Shown one piece after another: positions 16,494 through 23,741 of a stretch of DNA of 64,000 nt. The DNA comes from Phenylobacterium sp. Lineage in GTDB: Bacteria > Pseudomonadota > Alphaproteobacteria > Caulobacterales > Caulobacteraceae. The DNA is taken from NCBI RefSeq assembly GCF_004299445.1, contig NZ_SCTC01000033.1, positions 35,261 through 99,260 on the forward strand, in the 5' to 3' direction. Position 1 is the first letter of the stretch. Each line of letters starts with the position of its first letter. Both the position numbers and the translations under genes were made by a program. Under the pieces are notes generated by a model that was not told the origin of the DNA, did no database searches, and was given only the letters and a program-made list of their open reading frames with translations.

Positions 16494-17894
16494 ATGGGGG
16501 CGCTGTCAGCACTTACTCAGTTCTTCGGTAGGAGTACGCCCTTCGCGACTCCTATGAACGACCCGTTCGTACAGCTGGACCGATCGGTGATCTCGGCCAA
16601 GCTCAAATTGCGCGAGCGGGGAAAAGAACAAGGCGCGGCAGGACTTCCGCCGCATGACACTGCAACCCTGGATACTGTCGAAGCTGACGTCGCGGTTGAG
16701 ATCGGCGAACACTACTCACGGGCTCAGATCGAGTCGGCCAACAGTATCCGCACCTACGACACCCGGCTGGGCGATCTTGTCCTGCTCTCCAAGCTCTCCT
16801 CGATCGGGGCCGAAGCCCGCCGCGCAGTCGGCGATTTCAAGGCCGAGGTCGTCAATTGCAACAATCGCCTGGCCAACAGCCGGGCCGCGATCACCGACTC
16901 CTACCGCGATCTGGCGAGCTTCCGGGAAGAGAACCGCCTGACGCGGCCGGCCCATGCCGCGCCGCCGGCCATCTCAACCTACGGCTACATCCTTCTGGCC
17001 TGGTTCATGGAGACGGTGATGAACGCGTTCCTCCTGCGCCTCAATGATGACATGGGCTACCTGGGCGGGGTGATCGCCGCAGCCACCGTGGGGGCGATCA
17101 ACGTTCTGGCCTCGGCCTTCGTGGGGCGGATGGTCTGGCCCCGCGCCAATGTGCGCGACGGGCTCCAGCGCGGCCTGGCCTGGGCCGGCATCGCCGCCTG
17201 GATAGTCTTCGTGCTGGTCTGGAACCTTCTGGCGGCGCACTTCCGGGACGCCAAGTCGGCCGGCGCGGAACTCCCGGAACAGGTAGCGCTGACGCTGATG
17301 GGCTCGGGCCTGGACAGCATCTTCTCCTGGGGCCTCTTGATCGCCGGCGTCATCTTCGCGGTGACCGCCGCCCTGGCCGGCTATCGAATGGACGATCCCT
17401 ATCCCGGCTACGGCCACGCCACCCGTCGCCACGATGCGCGCTGCGAGGACTACGCCGCCGAGGTCGAGCGGGCGACGCAGGAGTTGAAGGACATCCGGGA
17501 CGAAGGCATCGACGAGGCCACGGCGGTGCGCGAACGGCTCGAACAGCAAATGGCCGAGCGCAACCAGATCCTAGCTGCTCGGGAAGCGTTCTCGCGGCGG
17601 TATGTGGAGTACGGTGACCAGCTGGAGCAATTGGCCAACGCGCTGTTGCAGGACTACCGCGCGGCCAACATGGCGGCGCGATCGGACCCGCCGCCGGCTC
17701 ACTTCAAGACCGCCTGGACCCTAAAGCGCCACCCGCTCCCCTTGGCCACGCCGCCGGAGGTTGCGGCCGGCGCGGTGGAGCAGGCGGAGGCGACGCTCGA
17801 ACGCGCCGTGGCCGAGATCGCCGCGGCCTTCGACGCGGCCATCAGCCAGTTCGAGCCGCTGGACGGCCTGCGGCGGAGGCTGGGCGATGGCTAA
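16494..17894 (+). CDS. Coiled-coil membrane protein, first gene of MotA/MotB-like operon
   Basis: This 466-residue protein has a helical N-terminal domain (about 60-150), then four predicted membrane helices (about 160-180, 187-210, 222-245, 265-292), then a long coiled-coil tail (about 310-465, rich in Glu/Arg/Ala). I recognise no named family. The start ATG at 16494 was chosen over upstream codons that run through the intergenic repeat region. Its TAA overlaps the next gene by eight bases. The topology suggests an inner-membrane scaffold that works with the proton-channel-like pair downstream. Confidence 0.65.
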   Translation: MGALSALTQFFGRSTPFATPMNDPFVQLDRSVISAKLKLRERGKEQGAAGLPPHDTATLDTVEADVAVEIGEHYSRAQIESANSIRTYDTRLGDLVLLSKLSSIGAEARRAVGDFKAEVVNCNNRLANSRAAITDSYRDLASFREENRLTRPAHAAPPAISTYGYILLAWFMETVMNAFLLRLNDDMGYLGGVIAAATVGAINVLASAFVGRMVWPRANVRDGLQRGLAWAGIAAWIVFVLVWNLLAAHFRDAKSAGAELPEQVALTLMGSGLDSIFSWGLLIAGVIFAVTAALAGYRMDDPYPGYGHATRRHDARCEDYAAEVERATQELKDIRDEGIDEATAVRERLEQQMAERNQILAAREAFSRRYVEYGDQLEQLANALLQDYRAANMAARSDPPPAHFKTAWTLKRHPLPLATPPEVAAGAVEQAEATLERAVAEIAAAFDAAISQFEPLDGLRRRLGDG

Positions 17895-18714
17895 GCGAGC
17901 GCGACGCGCCTCGGTGGCGGAAGAGCGGGCGGCCCGCGAGCGGCGCTCGGGGCTGTTCAAGATCGCGGGCGTGGCTGTCGCGGTGGCTGCGGTGGGCGTC
18001 CTCTACTACAGCGTCATGAGCGGTCGAAAAGCGCTCGATCCCGAGACCCTGTGCCCGGCCGAGCCGACGAGCATGACGGTGCTCCTGGTCGATGTGACCG
18101 ATCCGCTGAACCCGGCCCAGCGCCAGGACTTCATGAACCAGCTGGCGGGCCTCAAGAACTCGATCCCGCGCTACGGCCAGCTCACCGTCGCCAAGGTGGA
18201 CGCCACGTCCGACAAGCTGCTGGCCCCGGTGATCGTTCGCTGTAATCCCGGGACGGCTGCGGACGCCAACAGCGCCACCGGCGATCCGGGCAAGCTGCAG
18301 AAGCAGTGGGAGGAGGGGTTCAGCCGGCCGCTCGACGCCGCCTTCGAGCAGCTGTCCAAGGCAAGTGGCGCGGAGACGTCGCCGATCCTGGAATCGATCC
18401 AGTCGGTGAACCTGACCGAGCTGCAGAAGCCCGCCACTCGGGACAAACCCAAGCGGCTGATCATCGTCTCCGACCTGCTCCAGAATACCGCCGAAGCCAG
18501 CTTCTATGGCGCCCTGCCGACACCCGAGACGTTCCTCGCCAGCCCGGCGTTCCAGAAGGCGCGCACCGACCTGCGGGGCGTCGAGCTGGAGCTTTGGATG
18601 CTGCAGCGGCCAGACGGGGCCGCCACTCAGCCGCGCGCGCTGCCCGACCTTTGGGACGCCGCCATCTCCAAGCAGGGCGGCTTCGTGAAACGCGTCTACA
18701 ACGTCAGCGGATAG
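17887..18714 (+). CDS. Membrane-anchored protein with VWA-like fold
   Basis: The 275 residues comprise a basic N-terminus, one membrane helix (about 25-45) and a larger domain outside the membrane. TVLLVDVTDPLNP near its beginning and KPKRLIIVSDLLQNTAE later have the strand-plus-Asp pattern of von Willebrand A-like Rossmann folds; a complete MIDAS set is not evident. Two Cys may form a disulphide. The gene overlaps the one before it and is five bases from the MotA-like gene, so it is part of the same transcript. Confidence 0.6.
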   Translation: MAKRARRASVAEERAARERRSGLFKIAGVAVAVAAVGVLYYSVMSGRKALDPETLCPAEPTSMTVLLVDVTDPLNPAQRQDFMNQLAGLKNSIPRYGQLTVAKVDATSDKLLAPVIVRCNPGTAADANSATGDPGKLQKQWEEGFSRPLDAAFEQLSKASGAETSPILESIQSVNLTELQKPATRDKPKRLIIVSDLLQNTAEASFYGALPTPETFLASPAFQKARTDLRGVELELWMLQRPDGAATQPRALPDLWDAAISKQGGFVKRVYNVSG

Positions 18715-18718
18715 CTCC

Positions 18719-19972
18719 ATGTCTCAGTCGCACCCGACCGGCTTTGTCGACCGCCTCGCCGAACGCGGCCTGATCGACCGATGGGGCTTCCTTAGCTTCG
18801 CGTTCGGCGGCGCCGTCCTGATCCTGCTCGCCAAAAGCCTGCAGGCCAACGCCGCAGTGGTGGCGGCGGGCGCCGTGGCGGCGATGACCGCCTACGCGCT
18901 GGTCGTGCAGCGCTCGGGCAGCGGACGGCTGCGCGCCGACCAGGCCGGCGACAACTGCTACTACCTGGGCCTGGTCTACACCTTGATCAGCCTCTCCTAC
19001 GCCATCTTCACTTTCGACCCCGCCGACACCGCCACCACCATCGTCCAGGGCTTCGGGATCGCGCTTTCGACCACCGTGATGGGCTTGGTGCTGCGGGTGT
19101 TCTTCCACCAGAGCCGGCCGGACTTGGTGCAGACCGAAGACACCGCGCGGATCGAGCTGGCGGACGCGGCCGGCCGGCTGAAGGCCGAGCTGTCGAGCAT
19201 GGTCGTGAGCTTCAACGACTTCGGCCGCCAGACCCGCCAGTCGCTCGAAGAGCTCAGCGTCGAGGTGGTGCGCAGTCTGAACACGGCGCGGGAGGCGTCG
19301 GATGCGGCGATCCGCGCGGCGTCGGCCGAGGCCAACGCGGCCCTGGCGGAGCAGAACACCGAAGCGCTGGCCAAGGCCAAGCGCATGTCCGCCGCCACCG
19401 AGAAGGTCGTGGCCGGCATCGAGCGGCAAGCCGAGGCGCTCGGCAAGGCGGCCGCCGCCACCGACGGTATCTCTGCGGGCCTGGCCGCGCTCAACGACGC
19501 GGCGAGCGTCACCCGCGCCGCGATGCAGGCCCAAGCCGAGCAGGCCGGCGAGCTCAATCGCCTCCAGGCCGAGGCCCAAGCCAGCAGCCGCGATCTGCGC
19601 GATGCCGCCGTCCAACTGGTGGAGAACGTGCGCGCGCTGGATGAGACCGCGGGCCGCTTCGACCGCCTCGTGGCCGCGCGCCTGGCCGAAGTGCGGGCCG
19701 CGCCTGAGGCCGTTGTCGCCGAAGCGCGCGTGTCGCTCGAGCGGGCGTTGGGTGAGCTGAGCACGACCCTGCAGGCCACCGTCGCCGCCCAGCGCGACGC
19801 CGCGGCGGACCTCGCGGCGCGGACCGCCGAGAGCCTAGCGCTAGCCCAAGGTCACAACCGTGCGCTGGAGGCCGAGCTTGGTCGCTCCCGCGAGAACGTC
19901 GCCAAGGTGCATGCGGCCCTGGTCGAGATGACCGGCCGCCTCGCGAACCGCCTGGAGTCTGAGGTCGCGTGA
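18719..19972 (+). CDS. MotA/ZorA-like membrane protein with long coiled-coil tail
   Basis: The 417 residues have four membrane helices (about 22-40, 44-63, 80-98, 107-130), with GDNCYYLGLVYTLISL before helix 3 and GFGIALSTTVMGLVLR in helix 4. This matches the MotA/TolQ/ExbB proton-channel layout. A ~280-residue Ala/Glu-rich coiled coil follows and would extend into the cytoplasm, as in ZorA of the Zorya anti-phage systems. The stop overlaps the start of the MotB-like partner by four bases. No zorC, zorD or zorE homologue is present, so this is not a known Zorya type. Confidence 0.78.
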   Translation: MSQSHPTGFVDRLAERGLIDRWGFLSFAFGGAVLILLAKSLQANAAVVAAGAVAAMTAYALVVQRSGSGRLRADQAGDNCYYLGLVYTLISLSYAIFTFDPADTATTIVQGFGIALSTTVMGLVLRVFFHQSRPDLVQTEDTARIELADAAGRLKAELSSMVVSFNDFGRQTRQSLEELSVEVVRSLNTAREASDAAIRAASAEANAALAEQNTEALAKAKRMSAATEKVVAGIERQAEALGKAAAATDGISAGLAALNDAASVTRAAMQAQAEQAGELNRLQAEAQASSRDLRDAAVQLVENVRALDETAGRFDRLVAARLAEVRAAPEAVVAEARVSLERALGELSTTLQATVAAQRDAAADLAARTAESLALAQGHNRALEAELGRSRENVAKVHAALVEMTGRLANRLESEVA

Positions 19973-20910
19973 CCAACCAGGTCGACCTACGGCAGGACAA
20001 GAGTTATCGGCGCGGCCTCGTCCTCGGTCTGACCATGGCTGAGATCATGATCCTCCTGATCTTCGTCCTGCTGATGGCGCTTGCGGCCGCGCTGCAGAAG
20101 CGCGACAGCCAGATCCGCCTGCTCGACAGCGGCGGCGCGTCTCGCCTCGTGGAGGCGGTGCAGCGGGCCTATCCGAAAGCCAAGACCGAGGAGGAGTACT
20201 TCAAGGAACTCACGCGCGCGATCGAGACGCGGCAGGCCGTGGAGGCGGCCGGCCTGGAAGCGGGCGGTAAGGCGCTGGTCGCCGACGCCGATCTCGGGCG
20301 CAGCGTCCGCGAGGCGGCCGACAAGGCCGGGATCGACAATCCGGAACGGTTCGTGCGGCAGGCGATGGCGACGGCCGGCAAGTCCAAGAAGGGCCAATGG
20401 CCGCCGTTCTTCAGCCTCAGCGAGGCCGGCGGCTACTACTTCGACAGCGGCAAGGCGACGCTGCGGCCGGAGTTCGAAGCGAACCTGCGGCGCGAGATCA
20501 TCCCGATGCTGGCGCGCAGCGTGGCGGACTACGACGTCGACGTCATCGAAGTCATCGGACACACCGACGAGGTGCCGATGTCGGGCGAGAGCAACCTCGA
20601 CGCCAGCCTGATCGCCGCCTCCCGCAACCGCTTCCCGATGGCCGGACTGCGGTCGACAGACAACGCCGGCCTGGCGATCGCCCGGGCGGTCTCGGTGGTC
20701 CGCATCCTGCGGGCCGACCCGCGGCTTAAGGGCGTCACCATCCTGCCCCTGTCCGGAGGCCAGATGATCGTGCCGGTTGACCACATGGCCGATGGGGCCG
20801 CCCGCGGCGGCGACCAGCGCCGCCGGCGGATCGAGATCCGGCTGCGCAAGTCCACGCAGGAGGCGACGGCCGAGACGCCTGCGCCCGCCCGCAGGGACGC
20901 GCGCCGATGA
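19969..20910 (+). CDS. MotB/ZorB-like protein with OmpA domain
   Basis: The 313 residues have one N-terminal membrane helix (about 17-42), a helical linker, and an OmpA/MotB-type peptidoglycan-binding domain (about 150-290) with YYFDSGKATLRPEFE and VIGHTDEVPM. By family it would be the stator partner of the preceding MotA-like protein. The ion-carrying position at the start of the helix appears as Glu (MAEIMILLIF) where flagellar MotB has Asp. The protein overlaps its neighbours by four bases on each side. Confidence 0.82.
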   Translation: MTNQVDLRQDKSYRRGLVLGLTMAEIMILLIFVLLMALAAALQKRDSQIRLLDSGGASRLVEAVQRAYPKAKTEEEYFKELTRAIETRQAVEAAGLEAGGKALVADADLGRSVREAADKAGIDNPERFVRQAMATAGKSKKGQWPPFFSLSEAGGYYFDSGKATLRPEFEANLRREIIPMLARSVADYDVDVIEVIGHTDEVPMSGESNLDASLIAASRNRFPMAGLRSTDNAGLAIARAVSVVRILRADPRLKGVTILPLSGGQMIVPVDHMADGAARGGDQRRRRIEIRLRKSTQEATAETPAPARRDARR

Positions 20911-21239
20911 GCGGCGACGAGCTAGACGCCAACCTCGAGCGCCTTCGGCGGGCGGTCGCGCGCCGGCGCCCAGCGCTCGTCGTGGCGCCGACCGCTCCGC
21001 CCAACCTCGAACCTGGGATCGAGATGCCGGGGCCGGCCTTGGCGGCCACGCGGCCGGCCTCGCCTGTCGTGGCCCCGCAGCCGTCGCGTCCGGCGATGCT
21101 GACGCCGACGGCGACGCCTCCGCCGATCACGCACGCCCCCTCCGCTCGGCCGGACGCGTCTGTCGAACCGCGTCCGTCCGGGTGGTTCGCCCGCCTCCTG
21201 CAGCGCCTGCTCCCGCGCCGCGTCTCCCCGGACGCCTGA
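20907..21239 (+). CDS. Small Pro/Ala-rich protein of the MotA/MotB-like operon
   Basis: This 110-residue protein has a charged helical start (DELDANLERLRRAVARRR), a Pro/Ala-rich middle and an aromatic/Arg end (GWFARLLQRLLPRR). No domain was recognised. It overlaps the MotB-like gene by four bases and precedes the nuclease-like gene by three, so it is translated with them. Gene reality is supported mainly by this tight packing. Confidence 0.55.
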   Translation: MSGDELDANLERLRRAVARRRPALVVAPTAPPNLEPGIEMPGPALAATRPASPVVAPQPSRPAMLTPTATPPPITHAPSARPDASVEPRPSGWFARLLQRLLPRRVSPDA

Positions 21240-21242
21240 CCC

Positions 21243-21779
21243 ATGTCACGCCGCGCACGCCGCGTACGCGGCCCATCTGCTCCGCCGACCAGCGTAAGAA
21301 CCGGGCTCGGGCTGGGCGAGCGCTTGGTCCTCGGCCTGGCCTGCCTCGGCTTCCTCGTCGTGATGTTCGTGGTCTTCGAGCGTGGTCCGCGCGTACGCCA
21401 TGCCGCAGCGCCAACGCCGGCGGAAGCGCCGGCGCCAGCAACCGACGGCGGGCGGCAGTTCGCTTGCGAGAGCGTCGCAGTGGTGGACGGCGACACCCTG
21501 CGCTGTGGCCGCCAGCGCGTGCGGCTTGCGTCGATCGATGCGCCGGAGATGCCGGGCCACTGCCGGACGGGCCGCGAATGCACCCCCGGTGACCCCTTCG
21601 CGAGCACCGAGCATTTGAAGCGGCTCATCGGAGGTAGCCCTGTGGCGTGCCGCGAAGTCGATATCGACGTCTATGGCCGCTCCGTGGCGTTATGCACTGC
21701 GAGGGGCGAAGACCTCTCTTGCGCCCAGGTCAAAGCTGGCGTCGCCATCGTCCGCTACGGAGAGCTCTCGTGCCGCTAG
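21243..21779 (+). CDS. Membrane-anchored staphylococcal-nuclease-like protein
   Basis: The 178 residues have one membrane helix (about 25-45), a Pro/Ala linker and an SNase/thermonuclease domain (about 68-178). Key residues are present: VVDGDTLRC, Arg and Glu in VRLASIDAPE, and a second Arg in DVYGRSVALC. Four or more Cys suggest an oxidising compartment, so the domain is probably periplasmic. In the operon it could cut incoming DNA, an inference from context; SNase-like domains can also be non-catalytic. Confidence 0.75.
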   Translation: MSRRARRVRGPSAPPTSVRTGLGLGERLVLGLACLGFLVVMFVVFERGPRVRHAAAPTPAEAPAPATDGGRQFACESVAVVDGDTLRCGRQRVRLASIDAPEMPGHCRTGRECTPGDPFASTEHLKRLIGGSPVACREVDIDVYGRSVALCTARGEDLSCAQVKAGVAIVRYGELSCR

Positions 21780-21819
21780 CGCGAGACCCTCGGGGGCGTC
21801 CGAAGCGGCGGGCCGCCTA

Positions 21820-22358
21820 GTGGCGATCGCTTTTGGCATTCTGGCCGTCCTCGCGATGCTCGTGACCTTCGGACTGCAGAAGGCCCATCACGACCAGACC
21901 GGCGTGTGGGGACCGTCGCGGGCGCAGATGCGCTACATCCGTCGCAAGGCCCGCAAGTCGGGCATTTCCGAGCACGACGCTTACGAGGCATGGCTCGCGC
22001 GTAACGAGCAGGCGCTGGTGGCGACGCCGGCGCCCGCGCTGGCGAACGCCCCGACCGCTGAGGGGCCGAAGCGCCGAGGCGGTTGCCTCGGCGCGTTGCT
22101 CCTCGTCCTCGCGGTCGTCGCCGCTTTAGCCGTCATCGGCACAGTGGCGGGCCGGCCGGGCCTTCGCTCCGCCACCGTCGACCGCGCCCGCGTAAACTGC
22201 CGGGCCGAGGCCGCCGCAGGCGCGAAGATCGTCATGACATTCTCCCGCGGTGACCCCGTGCGAGTCGTCGAAGAGAGCGGCGGATGGTCCAAGGTCATTG
22301 CCGGGGATGTTGGATACGGAGTGAACTCCTCGCGGCCCCTAGGAACGAGAGAAACTGA
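21820..22358 (+). pseudogene. Membrane protein with SH3 domain, apparent one-base frameshift
   Basis: The frame opens with a membrane helix (IAFGILAVLAMLVTF), then a basic stretch, a second hydrophobic helix, and a bacterial SH3-like domain with VNCRAEAAAGAKIV and GDPVRVVEESGGW. After VIAG the expected end of the domain appears in the frame one base back: CWIRSELLAAPRNERN, then TGA at 22356-22358. A missing G in the GGGG run at 22303-22306 explains this. It is either a real mutation or a sequencing error. The start is uncertain: GTG at 21820, or further upstream overlapping the nuclease-like gene. Confidence 0.6.
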
Positions 22359-22407
22359 ACGTCCGCTCCTCGACCCGAAACCAATGTCGGCTTATGGCGC
22401 ATCGCGG
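22356..22407 (+). repeat. 52-nt dispersed repeat, copy D
   Basis: It starts TGAACGTCCGCT, and its first three bases form the restored stop of the SH3 gene. It shares the 3' motif CTTATGGCGCAT with the other copies. Confidence 0.55.
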
Positions 22408-22499
22408 AAGGAGGACGCTGACTTCCCTGGCGCATTGGAGACTTCGCCGTACTGCAGAGACTGGGTTCCCTCCCCGATAGGGCGTCTCTGGCGCACTTC

Positions 22500-22905
22500 T
22501 CAAGCCGCTGCGCGCCTGGGCTGGACCACGTCGCGGGCGTGGTCCAGCGCCCACTCCAGGGCAAAGTCAGCCACGGTCTCCCAGCCCGGATCGATACAGG
22601 TCCAGTGCGAGCGGCCTTCGAAGATCCTCAGTTCCGTCACCGAGGGCGCGCGCTTCTGCTTCGCGTAGATGGCGCGCGTCATCCCGGCGTCCGCGATCAG
22701 GTCCTCCCGCCGCCGATCAGCAGCAGCGGCGCACGGTGGGGTTGTCCCAACGAATGCGGCCTGAGGCGCCGGCGACGCCGTCCCGATAGACATTGCCGGG
22801 GGTCGGGACGATGTAGCGGTCGTAGAGGGCGTCCAGAAAGGCGGGTCGAAGAGGTAGAGCGAGGCCGCCTGCAGCGAGGCGGGCCCAAAACCCAGCCCTG
22901 TCGGA
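22500..22905 (-). pseudogene. Alpha/beta-hydrolase remnant with several frameshifts
   Basis: Successive protein-like pieces lie in different minus-strand frames: GFGPASLQAASLYLFD, then FLDALYDRYIVPTPGNVYRD with RIRWDNP, then RAPLLLIGGG, then DLIADAGMTRAIYAKQKR with FEGRSHWTCIDPGW. Together they read as the C-terminal half of an alpha/beta-hydrolase, with the catalytic His in GRSHW. At least three frame changes and the absent N-terminal half show it is dead. About 600 bases between it and the SH3 gene on one side and the 203-residue gene on the other contain nothing else convincing. Confidence 0.7.
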
Positions 22906-23129
22906 GTTTCCGCGATGACGACACACCCATGCAGCCGTCCGCTTGATCGGATGCTGCAGGCCAGCGGCCTTTGAGTGAGGCATAATCTCGCCCAGCTCGA
23001 GGACCTTTCAGTGAACTATTTTGGCGCCGGCGGCGAGCAACTGCATTGCTCAAAATCGAGGGGCAAATCGGCTTGGCCGACTTTTCAACAGAATAGGCGC
23101 TATCCCGGCATAGCGCTGCGCAGCTGCCG

Positions 23130-23741
23130 TCAGCGGACCACGAGGTCGTCGGTGAGTTCGAAGTAGTCCGGACTACTGTCCGGTAGGCCAACCCCCAGCA
23201 TCAGAGTGGCGGTCAGCGCCAAACCGGCTGGGTTCGCTCGGGTCGTGAAGAGTAGGCTCTCGCACGACGGCGTCAGCCCTGGGGCGGGTAGAAAGTCCCA
23301 ACTGACGGCGCATGGTCGAGGCGCGTGAGCGACTATGAACGGTTGATAAGCCTTCTCCGCCAGGTCGTCGAAGGCCGGTCGGCGCGTGATCGCGCCGTTG
23401 GCGTCAACACCCAGGCGGCCCGCGTAAGCGGCCGGCCGGCTAACAGTCGTAGGGAACTGCGCTAAGACTTCGGAGTCCGACATCTCGAACTGGATCCGCA
23501 TCCAACTGATCTCATAGCGCGGGTCGACGCGCAGCTGCAGCCCGCAACGGGCGAGGACGAGCCCTGTCGTAGGGTCCGCAACGGCGACCGGGGTGGCAAA
23601 CCGCGCCTCGAGTTCGGCGCCCCCGACGGCGGCTTCGTCCGCCCCCTCAGAGCGCCCTTGCCTGGGCGCCTGCCTTCGTAGCCGGGCGGGAGGGCGTAGG
23701 CGCAGCGGGACGTCCAGTGGTCTTGCGCTGATGCTGGTCAC
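23130..23741 (-). CDS. Uncharacterised last gene of the TPR-CHAT operon
   Basis: The 203 residues have a basic N-terminal region, no membrane helix, and stretches such as YEISWMRIQFEMSDSEVL and PCAVSWDFLPAPG. No family was recognised. Its start overlaps the stop of the CHAT gene by four bases, so it is translated with it. A protease substrate or partner role is conceivable from position alone. Confidence 0.6.
   Translation of the reverse strand: MTSISARPLDVPLRLRPPARLRRQAPRQGRSEGADEAAVGGAELEARFATPVAVADPTTGLVLARCGLQLRVDPRYEISWMRIQFEMSDSEVLAQFPTTVSRPAAYAGRLGVDANGAITRRPAFDDLAEKAYQPFIVAHAPRPCAVSWDFLPAPGLTPSCESLLFTTRANPAGLALTATLMLGVGLPDSSPDYFELTDDLVVR

Noticed and set aside
22359..22668. Continuation of the SH3 gene to 22668
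   Set aside because: It reads through the 52-nt repeat and the antisense of a decayed hydrolase; the conserved end of the domain lies in another frame.
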